Assembly: GCA_037190145.1 (NCBI GenBank)
Contig: JBBCJU010000003.1
Coordinates: forward strand, 1-64,000
DNA: 64,000 nt
Direction: 5' to 3'
From: 55-13 sp037190145
GTDB taxonomy: Bacteria; Armatimonadota; Fimbriimonadia; Fimbriimonadales; Fimbriimonadaceae
Below the pieces are notes generated by a model, which was given only the letters and a program-made list of their open reading frames with translations, was not told where the DNA came from and did not search any database. Positions 41,525 to 49,247 of this stretch are shown in pieces. Both the position numbers and the translations under genes were made by a program. The first letter of the stretch is position 1. The number at the start of each line of letters is the position of its first letter.

Positions 41525-42460
41525 GTGCCGAAGTCCCCGTTTGAGCTTCTCACCGAACGTGAGTTAGAGATACTAAAACTTGCAGCTTCGGGTCATATGG
41601 ATAAGCAGATTGCCGTTAACTTGAACATACGGCCAGGCACACTTATTACTTATTGGTCTCGCATTCGGCGTAAAATTGGCGCTTCTTCTAGAAGTGAGAT
41701 TTCTGTCAAATTCATTCAGTGGAAATACGAGACTGTTTCATCTCCAGCTGATCGTTCCGACGCTACAGAAAATGCTTTCGACCATGCACCTCACAGCATT
41801 CTCAGAGTTTGCAGAAATGGGCTCATTCGATACGCAAACAAGTCATTTTTGAACCTAGTTGGCTACACAGTAGATGAAGTAGTAGGACAACCCGTAACGT
41901 TATTTCTCAAGAGCCCCAACCGAGCAATCCAAGAGCTTATTGAGTCCGTATTCCGTAATCGTGGTCGTACTCAGACAACAATGCAGACCACTGATGGTGA
42001 TAATGGAATAACGCTAAATGTCATTGCATTTCCTGAAACAGATGCAAAAGGCCATGTTACAGCAATGTGTCTAGCTTTAAATCAGGTTTCTGAGTCAGAT
42101 CCACCACAACGCACATGGGATCAAATCATTGATACTGTTTACAATGCAAGCGATATACTGATAGTCTTTTCTCTCATCGGAAAAGTTATCTACATTAATA
42201 AGCTTGTCGAATCACTCTTTGCGTCTGAAGTTCCTACTTTGATGGAAATGAATCTTAGTGATTTCTTTGATGCTTCTTCACTAGCATGCTTAACTGAAGA
42301 AGCAATTCCTAAGGCAATGTCTATCGGGTCATGGTCTGGCCAGTTACATCTTAAGGAAAAGCTTAATTCTAAAGAAATTCCATTCACATTGATTTCTCTT
42401 CGAACGACACACCACCCCGCCAAGCTCTTTGGTGCGTTTGGGTGGATTCCACGTCCTTAA
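41525..42460 (+). CDS. LuxR-type HTH regulator with PAS domains
   Basis: A 311-residue protein with an unusual order. The N-terminus is a LuxR/GerE-type helix-turn-helix (about residues 5-65): LTERELEILKLAASGHMDKQIAVNLNIRPGTLITYWSRIRRKIG in pieces. Two PAS-like domains follow: 85-190 (SILRVCRNGLIRYANKSFLNLVGYTVDEVVGQ) and about 200-305 (ILIVFSLIGKVIYINKLVESLF). LuxR HTH domains usually lie at the C-terminus. The GTG start is immediately after an in-frame TAA, so nothing upstream belongs to it. It probably senses a small ligand or redox state through PAS and controls its own or the divergent receptor gene. Confidence 0.82.
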   Translation: MPKSPFELLTERELEILKLAASGHMDKQIAVNLNIRPGTLITYWSRIRRKIGASSRSEISVKFIQWKYETVSSPADRSDATENAFDHAPHSILRVCRNGLIRYANKSFLNLVGYTVDEVVGQPVTLFLKSPNRAIQELIESVFRNRGRTQTTMQTTDGDNGITLNVIAFPETDAKGHVTAMCLALNQVSESDPPQRTWDQIIDTVYNASDILIVFSLIGKVIYINKLVESLFASEVPTLMEMNLSDFFDASSLACLTEEAIPKAMSIGSWSGQLHLKEKLNSKEIPFTLISLRTTHHPAKLFGAFGWIPRP

Positions 42461-42477
42461 TATACAGGTCATTGCTG

Positions 42478-42704
42478 TTAGTCGACGTGTACTTAAAAGT
42501 AAGGACTATTCCTTGCCCGACTAAATACGAATAATTGCACTATTGATTACGCAATCTCTTGTCACGTGCAAGTCAAATTGATGTATTCCAGTGCCGATGG
42601 TTTGTAGCCACCTCACTAATAGGAGATGGCTGCGTTAAATCGCGGCTAAATCAACTCAGCCCAATATTGGGTCACACGCCATGAATAATGTGTGGCCCTT
42701 TTTT
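42478..42704 (+). ncRNA. Candidate structured RNA ending in an intrinsic terminator
   Basis: The 227 nt after the HTH-PAS stop are stem-rich and gene-free. TTAGTCG/CGACTAA (42478-42524) closes over two hairpins (TACTT/AAGTA and AAGG/CCTT), a three-way junction. Then AGCCACCTC/GAGATGGCT (9 bp with one mismatch, from 42607), GCG/CGC, a CCCAATATTGGG palindrome, and a terminator at 42669-42704 (GGG-CACAC / GTGTG-CCC, then TTTTTT). It could be a 3' UTR of the regulator gene or a separate small RNA. No known family is recognised. Confidence 0.45.
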
Positions 42705-42767
42705 CGTTCTAGTCCACTGCCCTATGCCTAACCTGTCCAAAGGTATAATGTTGAGTCTACGACGCGC

Positions 42768-42841
42768 TGCCCGCTCGTCTAATGGCAGGACAACAGTCTC
42801 TGAATCTGTTTATCGTGGTTCGAATCCATGGCGGGCAGCCA
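42768..42841 (+). tRNA. tRNA-Gln (CTG)
   Basis: Acceptor TGCCCGC/GCGGGCA with G73 and encoded CCA. D arm GTCTAATGGCAGGAC. The anticodon stem is ACAGT/TCTGT with a T-T pair at the bottom, loop CTCTGAA, anticodon CTG. T arm CGTGGTTCGAATCCATGG. 74 nt. The U1-A72 pair with G73 is the mark of bacterial tRNA-Gln. Confidence 0.95.
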
Positions 42842-42908
42842 AACTCATTGAACCAGAACCCCTCTAGGGTCATCGTGTGTATTCTCACTTGTCTGAGTAA
42901 AAACAGAG

Positions 42909-42961
42909 CGGGCGGGCAATCCTAGCCGACGACCGGATATTCGCCGGGGACTGCCCGCCCG
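42909..42961 (-). terminator. Intrinsic terminator of the STAS-like gene
   Basis: CGGGCGGGCA and TGCCCGCCCG form a perfect 10-bp stem around a 33-nt loop that has its own small hairpin. On the minus strand it is followed by CTCTGTTTTTAC, so it fits termination of the gene at 42992. Confidence 0.75.
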
Positions 42962-42991
42962 TCTTCCTTCAAAGACGAACTCCTTTGTCCG

Positions 42992-43381
42992 TTAAGCTGC
43001 TCGAAGCATTGCCGTTTGTTGCCAGAAAGGCGCTTGCATGGATGGAATTTCCAGGCAGAACTGTTCTCTACCTTCGAGAACTTGCTGCAAACGGGCTGTC
43101 GTATGACGTGCGATGTCCTCATCATCACTGGCCATCGTCACAATCTTCTCTGCACCAAATTCGAAAGCCTTATCCTTGAGGTTATCTAAGATACTTGTGG
43201 CCTCACTGTCAAGATTCTTTGCTCTCGAATGGTCAATCAATAGGTAAAAGGGGTTCGACTCAAGTGACTCAAGAACCTCTTCTAAATCTTCCGCGAATGC
43301 TCGCATCTCAAGCTTGTCTATTCTTCCTCCAAGACTTGCTTCTACAATCGCACGCTCTTCCTGAACCGTTACTAGATACAT
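42992..43381 (-). CDS. Small STAS/SpoIIAA-like protein
   Basis: A 129-residue cytosolic protein. The order is strand (MYLVTVQEERAIVEASLGG), helix (EMRAFAEDLEEVLESLESN), strand (PFYLLIDHSRAKN), helix (SEATSILDNLKDKAFEFG), strand (AEKIVTMAS) and a final helix, as in STAS or SpoIIAA-like folds. No conserved Ser phosphorylation site can be pinned down (TSILDN is a candidate). Stand-alone proteins of this type act as regulators or have unknown roles. Its terminator follows. Confidence 0.6.
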   Translation of the reverse strand: MYLVTVQEERAIVEASLGGRIDKLEMRAFAEDLEEVLESLESNPFYLLIDHSRAKNLDSEATSILDNLKDKAFEFGAEKIVTMASDDEDIARHTTARLQQVLEGREQFCLEIPSMQAPFWQQTAMLRAA

Positions 43382-43662
43382 TCCTTATTTCGCTAGGGAT
43401 AGATTCCCTACCTCCACCACCGTCTTTCCCTAACAAAGTTCTAGAAGACCTGGTAAATGCAACAAGCCCACCATAAACCAGCACGCATGACAGCTAGTGG
43501 GTGTACCGGTAGAAGAATTACCAGCCAAATCTATTACCAGGAAGGCATATTGAATCCAAGAGTATCTACCAAGCCAACAATTCGGTTGGCTCAAGTTAGT
43601 CTTTGTACAAAAACACCTTCACTCCAGCACCTATTGTCACAAGGACTCGCTAAACTACTTTC

Positions 43663-45300
43663 ATGATCTCGCTCATTGCGGTTGCGCTTACGACTCAAAT
43701 TCACCCTCAAAGCTACAAAAATGGAGCGGTGGTGAGCGATAGCGACATCGCCAGCCGAGTGGGAGCGGCTGTTCTACGTAAGGGCGGAAATGCAGTCGAT
43801 GCCGCAGTGGCGACTGGACTTGCCCTGGCCGTAACTTTTCCTGCAGCTGGAAACTTGGGAGGAGGTGGCTTTATGCTCGTGCGCATGGCAGATGGGAGGA
43901 CCGTAGCGATTGACTATCGTGAGGTCGCACCAAAACTTGCGACACGCGATATGTATAAAAATCCATCTGACTCCCTAACTGGGTATCTCGCTTCTGGAGT
44001 GCCGGGGACACCCCTTGGAATGTGGGAGGCGCATCGCAAGTTGGGGAAATTGAGGTGGAAAGATGTGGTGGAACCCGCGGTAAAGCTTGCACGCGATGGG
44101 TTCGCAATGCCTGCCGGACTGGCCAGAGACTTACAAAGTGAAGCCCCAAAGTTCCGTAAGTTCCCTGCTTCTTGGGCTCAATTCTGCCGAGACGGAAAGT
44201 TTTATCAGACCGGAGAAATATTCAGACAACCTGATTTAGCCAGAACGCTTACCCTCCTACGTGATCAAGGTCCAAAAGGGTTTTATGAGGGAGAAACTGC
44301 GCAGAAGTTTGACCATGCAATGCGGCAAAATGGCGGGCTGATAAGCGCTGAAGACCTTAGCAGCTACCGAACGGTAAACCGAGAACCTCTCATGGGTGAT
44401 TTCCGAGGATATCAAGTTCTCACCATGCCCCCACCGAGTTCGGGAGGCATTGCCCTGCTTCAGATGCTGGGGATGCTGAAAAACGATAACCTCAATCAAA
44501 CCGGCTATGGATCTAGTACGACCCTCCATTTGATGGTTGAAGCGATGAAGAGAGCCTTTGCGGATCGCTCTCTGCATCTAGGAGACCCTGCCTTTGTAAA
44601 GATTCCTGTGAGTCAGTTGCTTGACCCTAAGTACATCAACGAGTTGCGTCATTCCATTTCCGACCAAGCAACGCCCTCGGCAAGCATCAAAGGACTAGAT
44701 CCCGGAGTAAGCGGAATGCATACAACTCACTACTCGGTTGTAGATAAGGACGGCAATGCGGTTTCCAATACTTACACCCTCAATACTAGCTACGGCAGTA
44801 GCGTGGTCATTCCTGGCACTGGCGTACTGATGAACAACGAAATGGATGACTTCACCACCCAGCCAGGAAAACCCAATGTCTTTGGTTTAATACAAAGCGA
44901 AAAAAACATAGTGGAACCCGGCAAGCGTCCACTAAGCTCTATGACGCCGACGATTTTGGTAAAGGACGGAAAGGTTGCTTTTGTGATTGGCAGTCCGGGC
45001 GGTCCCACTATTATCAACACTGTTTTCCAGACTGTCCTCAATACTGTCGAGTTTAGGATGAATATTCAAATGGCCGTAGCCGCCCCGCGATTCCATCATC
45101 AATGGATGCCGGATGAGATCCGTTGGGAGCCCTATGGACTATCTGCCGATGTTAGGAAAGGACTTGAGGCAAGAGGCCACAAACTCGCCGTATCTGGAAT
45201 GCGGATGGGCAGTTGTCACAGTATTCAGGTTGATGCGCAGGGAAACAAGCTCACCGGCATAGACCCACGCATTTCTACATCTGGCGCAGCCGGTTGGTAG
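43663..45300 (+). CDS. ggt: Gamma-glutamyltransferase
   Basis: A GGT of 545 residues, which moves the gamma-glutamyl group of glutathione or related compounds to water or an acceptor. It is made as a precursor and cut before the threonine of TTHYSVVDKDGNAV; the nucleophile is Thr354. GGNAVDAAVATGLAL near the start, SGVPGTPLGMWEAH, PPPSSGGIALLQML, KRPLSSMTPTI and GSPGG are family motifs. The lid segment NNEMDDFTTQPGKPN is present, as in E. coli GGT. A short N-terminal hydrophobic stretch suggests export. No glutathione genes are adjacent. Confidence 0.97.
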   Translation: MISLIAVALTTQIHPQSYKNGAVVSDSDIASRVGAAVLRKGGNAVDAAVATGLALAVTFPAAGNLGGGGFMLVRMADGRTVAIDYREVAPKLATRDMYKNPSDSLTGYLASGVPGTPLGMWEAHRKLGKLRWKDVVEPAVKLARDGFAMPAGLARDLQSEAPKFRKFPASWAQFCRDGKFYQTGEIFRQPDLARTLTLLRDQGPKGFYEGETAQKFDHAMRQNGGLISAEDLSSYRTVNREPLMGDFRGYQVLTMPPPSSGGIALLQMLGMLKNDNLNQTGYGSSTTLHLMVEAMKRAFADRSLHLGDPAFVKIPVSQLLDPKYINELRHSISDQATPSASIKGLDPGVSGMHTTHYSVVDKDGNAVSNTYTLNTSYGSSVVIPGTGVLMNNEMDDFTTQPGKPNVFGLIQSEKNIVEPGKRPLSSMTPTILVKDGKVAFVIGSPGGPTIINTVFQTVLNTVEFRMNIQMAVAAPRFHHQWMPDEIRWEPYGLSADVRKGLEARGHKLAVSGMRMGSCHSIQVDAQGNKLTGIDPRISTSGAAGW

Positions 45301-45420
45301 AAACAAAAACCAACGTTTATAAACAATTAGCGATTTTTTACCGAGGGAACACGAGAATCTTGTAGTCTAATCACTAGAGGATTGTATTTTTCATCCAACT
45401 TCCAAGGATTAAGCACCGAT

Positions 45421-45768
45421 ATGATAAACAATCGTTTCCTTCTTCTTTTCACCTTTGTGGCCCTCGTTTCCGTTCCAGTATTTGCCCGACAAGGTTCAAC
45501 TCAATCCCCAAAAGACAATGTACTTGTAACCCCTGGGTTTGAGAAGAAGACCTGGGCAGAGATTGTTCATCGAAACTATACATACTCAAATGCAGACTTA
45601 AACAAGGCTAACAATGAAGTACGCGATAGCACCATGGAGCGGATGCAGGGGATGGGGTTCCGTATTAAGCAAATGACGTCTGTGTCGCTTTCGATCGGGG
45701 CGGAGCCACCTCAAAGCGTGATAGAGACACGTTACTTCCTAGAACGAGAACCAGGTGCCATCCGATGA
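45421..45768 (+). CDS. Small secreted protein, unknown
   Basis: A 115-residue protein with a signal peptide (NRFLLLFTFVALVSVPVFARQG, cut after FAR or FA-RQ). The mature part is hydrophilic, with NYTYSNADLNKANNEVRDSTMERMQGMGF. Family unknown. The ATG at 45421 is preferred over the ATG at 45382 because the signal peptide starts there. Confidence 0.6.
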   Translation: MINNRFLLLFTFVALVSVPVFARQGSTQSPKDNVLVTPGFEKKTWAEIVHRNYTYSNADLNKANNEVRDSTMERMQGMGFRIKQMTSVSLSIGAEPPQSVIETRYFLEREPGAIR

Positions 45769-45855
45769 CTAAAAGCCTTTGATCCGAATCTCGTTTTGTG
45801 TGGTATCTAGGCTAAGACCTCAGCCAACCGGCTTTCTCTATACCAAGCCTAGATA

Positions 45856-46131
45856 CTATTCAGGATCATCCATCCCACCAGAGGAGATAGTTGTTACCTC
45901 AACTCTAGCAGGAACAAAAACCAGACCGGTTGCAATAGTCAGTAGTCCAAGAGATACTAGAGATACTATCAAGATGGGGCGAGGGACTTCACGGTGCTTT
46001 ACGATTAGATAAACAATCGCAAAAATGCCAATCCCAATTGCGAGGACAGAGAAGAGTCCCATTGGGGTAGACAAGATGTTTTTGGAAGCCACTTCGCGTT
46101 GCACATCGCGATTATAAGTCATTACCCTCAA
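45856..46131 (-). CDS. Small membrane protein, unknown
   Basis: A 91-residue protein with two predicted membrane helices (LFSVLAIGIGIFAIVYLIV and ILIVSLVSLGLLTIATGLVFV) joined by a short basic loop (KHREVPRP). No family recognised. It converges with the small secreted-protein gene. A second ATG at 46122 would shorten it by 3 residues. Confidence 0.5.
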   Translation of the reverse strand: MRVMTYNRDVQREVASKNILSTPMGLFSVLAIGIGIFAIVYLIVKHREVPRPILIVSLVSLGLLTIATGLVFVPARVEVTTISSGGMDDPE

Positions 46132-46373
46132 AAAGGAAAATAATGCTCAGAAGAAGATAATGGCGAATGATCGACAAGGCTATATCTATTCTCTAGTGCT
46201 GTGGAAATTATTGTGGCGCTTGAGATTACTCGGCAGGTTTACTGGATCAAACGGATTAAAGCGAGATGATTCGACGACAATATTGAGCTTAGGCTCACGC
46301 TTGCCCCACGCCGCCAGACGAGAGTGCCTATAAAACCAATGATGGCTTCTACAGCCAAGATCTGTGACAAGAA

Positions 46374-46733
46374 ATGAACGATGAACCACATTTGCGTTAT
46401 GGTGATTGGCTTATCTTCTTATCGCTTACAGGGCTATCTTCTCTACTTGGATCAATCTTCTTAGATTATCTGACCGGGCAAGATGGACAAATGGGTCTCT
46501 TTTTGGGAGGCGTTATCCTTGTTGCTATAGGTGCGGCTTTTTCTTGTCTGATTGCGGTTGCCTGTCTTTGGTTTATTCCCAACTGGATAAAGGAAAACAA
46601 ATGGGTCGTCATCCTTGGGTCACCGTCTCGTGTTTCACCATCTTGCTATTCCTTTACTTATCACGCAGTTCCCTTTGACCTGACCACGTTAGCTTGCCGG
46701 AAATCCATATCTAAATTTGGAAATATTCGATGA
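46374..46733 (+). CDS. Small membrane protein, C-terminus doubtful
   Basis: A 119-residue frame with three hydrophobic stretches in its first 75 residues: LIFLSLTGLSSLLGSIF, MGLFLGGVILVAIGAAF and LIAVACLWFIP. From about residue 78 (after IKENKW) the sequence turns polar and cysteine-rich and reads less like a natural protein, while another frame beginning at 46601 looks more plausible there. A frameshift or a shorter true gene is possible. Family unknown. Confidence 0.4.
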   Translation: MNDEPHLRYGDWLIFLSLTGLSSLLGSIFLDYLTGQDGQMGLFLGGVILVAIGAAFSCLIAVACLWFIPNWIKENKWVVILGSPSRVSPSCYSFTYHAVPFDLTTLACRKSISKFGNIR

Positions 46734-46942
46734 TCGACCGAATTGGAGATTCAGAGGATCAGCCCCTCAAAGGATTTGGGAGGCAACAGAGAACCCGCGA
46801 AGGCAGCATGTTGAACCTCCCAGCCAAGACATACGCGGCGCCTGTATACAATCTTAAGGTCCGCGTGATTTCAGCTTATAAGGAAGATACATCTGGTTTT
46901 ATCCAACCAGGCAAACCTTGGCACGATGTACAAAATCAATAA
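46601..46942 (+). pseudogene. Possible decayed small gene
   Basis: An ATG at 46601, with AAAGGA 7 nt upstream, opens a frame that reads a signal-like segment (TVSCFTILLFLYLSRSS), then TGA at 46676, then TAA at 46709, and then continues in the same frame from an ATG at 46730 to 46942 (70 residues, ending WHDVQNQ). It looks like a secreted protein gene broken by two in-frame stops, or two unrelated short ORFs. Confidence 0.3.
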
Positions 46943-47051
46943 CTTATTCGACGAACATCAAGGTGAACGACCCTGAAGAACATTCCACTTCTCACGAGCC
47001 CAGTATCAACCGTACTTGGGAGAATTACAACAATCTTATGCCACACCGAAT

Positions 47052-48096
47052 TTAGTGTGAACATTGAGTGGGATTGGGGACGGAAAGCTGATACTCCGTA
47101 GGTTGATTACTTTGCTGAGATACAACAATTGCAATTACGCCCTTTTCTTTTGCCAAGCAAGTTGCCCATCCCTTTTTCCTTCGATGATCGAATATCTGCG
47201 ATACAAACTTCGGAAAATGACGAGCCTCCACTTCTTCTACTGAGAACCAGACTCCGCGAGCCTCACTTACAGACTCGATACGAATAAAATCACCGGGATT
47301 AACCTCCAGTAAAGCAAGCTCAACAGAACTGGGCGCTAGTTTTCGGGGCAATGTGGGCTTATCAATGACCACCGGAAAAAGAGTCATCGGGGCCATGCTC
47401 ACCTCCACCAAGGCTTTTGGGGCAGCCCTTGCAAAAATCTTCAGGTAGTAGTCTCCATCCGTCACCTTTCGAACATCTATCCGAGTGTGGCTTCCACTAA
47501 AGGAGTCCTCGTCGATCACACGTCCGATCGGATCTAGCACCTCATACTCGGGACGTGCCGTACCAGTAGTCAAGTGCAAGGAGAAAGGACGTCCCTTTTT
47601 TGCCTGAGACATGTAGCCAATGAGTCCCTTTTTCATCGAGAATGATCGGTGCTGGCTTGGAAGAATCAAGAGAGGTAGAAACAAATCGCCGAATCGTTAG
47701 TTCGAATGGTCCACCCGCTGCGGACTTATAACCCTTTACCCAGATTCGATATCTACCGGCAGCAGAAAACCGATAAGCCAACCTAGGATTCTGGATGCCT
47801 GGTTCTTCATCATCATTTGAAGCTAAGATTTTTCCGGCTTCATCCACAATCTCCAGCGCAGGATCAAAGACAGTGCTCTTCGCAGTTGCGATAACAGTCT
47901 CACCAGCCTTTGCTTCAACTAGCCATTCTCCCTTCTCGCCGGGAGTAAGAATAAGCTGTTGGCTCACCTCATCTCCGGTAGCCGTACTGATAGCCGCGCC
48001 TCCCATCCCTCCGCCTCCGAAGCCTCCCTATCCATTGGTCAAAGCGCATAAAGAGACTAATAGAGCAAAAACAATTGCTAATCGAAAACCATTCAT
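47052..48096 (-). pseudogene. Broken secreted protein gene (in-frame TAG and frameshift)
   Basis: Reading leftward from an ATG at 48096 gives a good signal peptide (MNGFRLAIVFALLVSLCALT), then an in-frame TAG at 48030-48028. The same frame then continues with GGFGGGGMGGAAIST and on to about 47600. At the A6 run (47596-47601 on the plus strand as T6) the coding frame moves by one base: upstream reads VSGKKG, and downstream continues as RPFSLHLTTGTARPEYEVLDP to the stop at 47052. Removing one A restores one frame. The whole would be a secreted protein of about 345 residues with beta-rich repeats of bacterial pre-peptidase-like type (YRFSAAGRYRIWVKGYKS, DGDYYLKIFARAAP). Two independent lesions suggest a real pseudogene, unless base-calling errors explain them. 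Confidence 0.7.
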
Positions 48097-48197
48097 CCAG
48101 AACCTCATTTCACAACCCTATGTGTGGTTCTTTGACGAGCGATCAGCCTTTTTGTTACAAAATGGATGGATTCATCTACTAGGTCGTGTCTGCCAAA

Positions 48198-48476
48198 ATG
48201 GGATCAATGGCGAACATTAAGGCCGCACAGGCATTCCTTTACGACGTAACCGTCATGTATTCCGATGGATCGGTGATGGAAGTTATTGTCTCTTCCGCAA
48301 ACAAGCTAGCTGGTGGCGACACATTGATGGTTACAGGAGCAGGCGGAAAGTCTCGAATAGCCGTTATCGAGCCGGCAGGAATAATGCACCCGCAATCAGT
48401 GCCAAGTTCTAAATCAAGTTCTCGGTGCTACATTCGACGAGATCAGCTTGGCCGGGCGGTTGCTTCAGTTTCTTAG
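48198..48476 (+). CDS. Small protein, unknown
   Basis: A protein of about 92 residues. The core is FLYDVTVMYSDGSVMEVIVSSANKLAGGDTLMVTG, a pattern of short strands around a DGS turn, followed by GGKSRIAVIEPAGIMHP. The last 20 or so residues (SSSRCYIRRDQLGRAV) run into the 3' end of the opposing redoxin-like gene. Other starts at 48186 (GTG) and 48207 (ATG) are possible. Family unknown. Confidence 0.4.
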   Translation: MGSMANIKAAQAFLYDVTVMYSDGSVMEVIVSSANKLAGGDTLMVTGAGGKSRIAVIEPAGIMHPQSVPSSKSSSRCYIRRDQLGRAVASVS

Positions 48477-49120
48477 TAGTAACAACCAGACGTCTTTTGG
48501 TTCGGTGCGTATTTGGCATCGAACGGCTTGGCCTCCGCTCCGACCTCTTTGCCAATCATGTCGTTCATCTCTTTCATCATGTCTTGGCTATATCCAGGCC
48601 ACATCTTTACGATCTTGCCTTCTGTGGAAACCAAAGCACAGTAAACCGATTGCTTGGCTTCGTAAGCCTTTATGATCTCCTTCTTCGAATCAGAAACCAC
48701 TGGGAAAGACGGGCGATAGTCTTGCGTCCATGCTCTTCCCTTCTTTTGGTCAGAATCAATTACGCCGTAGAAGTCCACTTTATCTTTCCACTGCTTTGAA
48801 AGACTGTTGAATAAGGGCTGAGCATCAATGCTGCAGGGGCAACCATCGAGAATAAAAAGGATGAACTGCGGACGTTCTTGCTGGCCCGAAATCTTGACCG
48901 GCTCCTCGCGAACGGAAAGAAGCTGATACGAAGGCGCATCTTTCAACGCCAAACGATCTGCATCGGCAATCATTTTCTTGGTTACGGGATGCTCTGGCTG
49001 CGCAAAATCCACTCCTGGAATCTGGGAAGCAGGATCAGGTTTCTTGCTTGAGAAGAAGATAGCAAGGCCAGCGATGAAAATCCCGGCGCTAAGGACGATG
49101 CCAATCAGATTTCTTTGCAT
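48473..49120 (-). CDS. Membrane-anchored thioredoxin-fold protein
   Basis: A 215-residue protein with one N-terminal membrane helix (LIGIVLSAGIFIAGLAIFF) and a thioredoxin-like domain outside. The strand FILFILDGCPCSIDAQPLF holds Cys94 and Cys96 (CPC rather than CxxC), as in some AhpC/TSA-type redoxins. After it come DFYGVIDSDQKKG, PVVSDSKKEIIKAY and LVSTEGKIVKMWPGYS, which match the order of the redoxin fold. It may reduce or sense peroxides or thiols on the outer side of the membrane. The C-terminus ends TSGCYY with a further Cys. Confidence 0.72.
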   Translation of the reverse strand: MQRNLIGIVLSAGIFIAGLAIFFSSKKPDPASQIPGVDFAQPEHPVTKKMIADADRLALKDAPSYQLLSVREEPVKISGQQERPQFILFILDGCPCSIDAQPLFNSLSKQWKDKVDFYGVIDSDQKKGRAWTQDYRPSFPVVSDSKKEIIKAYEAKQSVYCALVSTEGKIVKMWPGYSQDMMKEMNDMIGKEVGAEAKPFDAKYAPNQKTSGCYY

Positions 49121-49247
49121 CGATAATCAGTTTACCGGTGCAACTAGGCAGGACAGGGTCCTTAGAATAGACCTCATCGGTTGCGGGAAGTTTGTTGCAT
49201 TGATCTTCAATCCAGCAATCGCTAAACCAAGCGATCCAAAATGAGCC

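Noticed and set aside
43457..43666. A 69-residue ORF just before ggt
   Set aside because: No ribosome site or protein-like composition; the gap 43382-43662 holds only short hairpins and probably the ggt promoter.
46186..46389. A 67-residue minus-strand ORF
   Set aside because: It has no clear start site and an uneven composition, and lies in a region that appears to be decaying. I could not support it as a gene.
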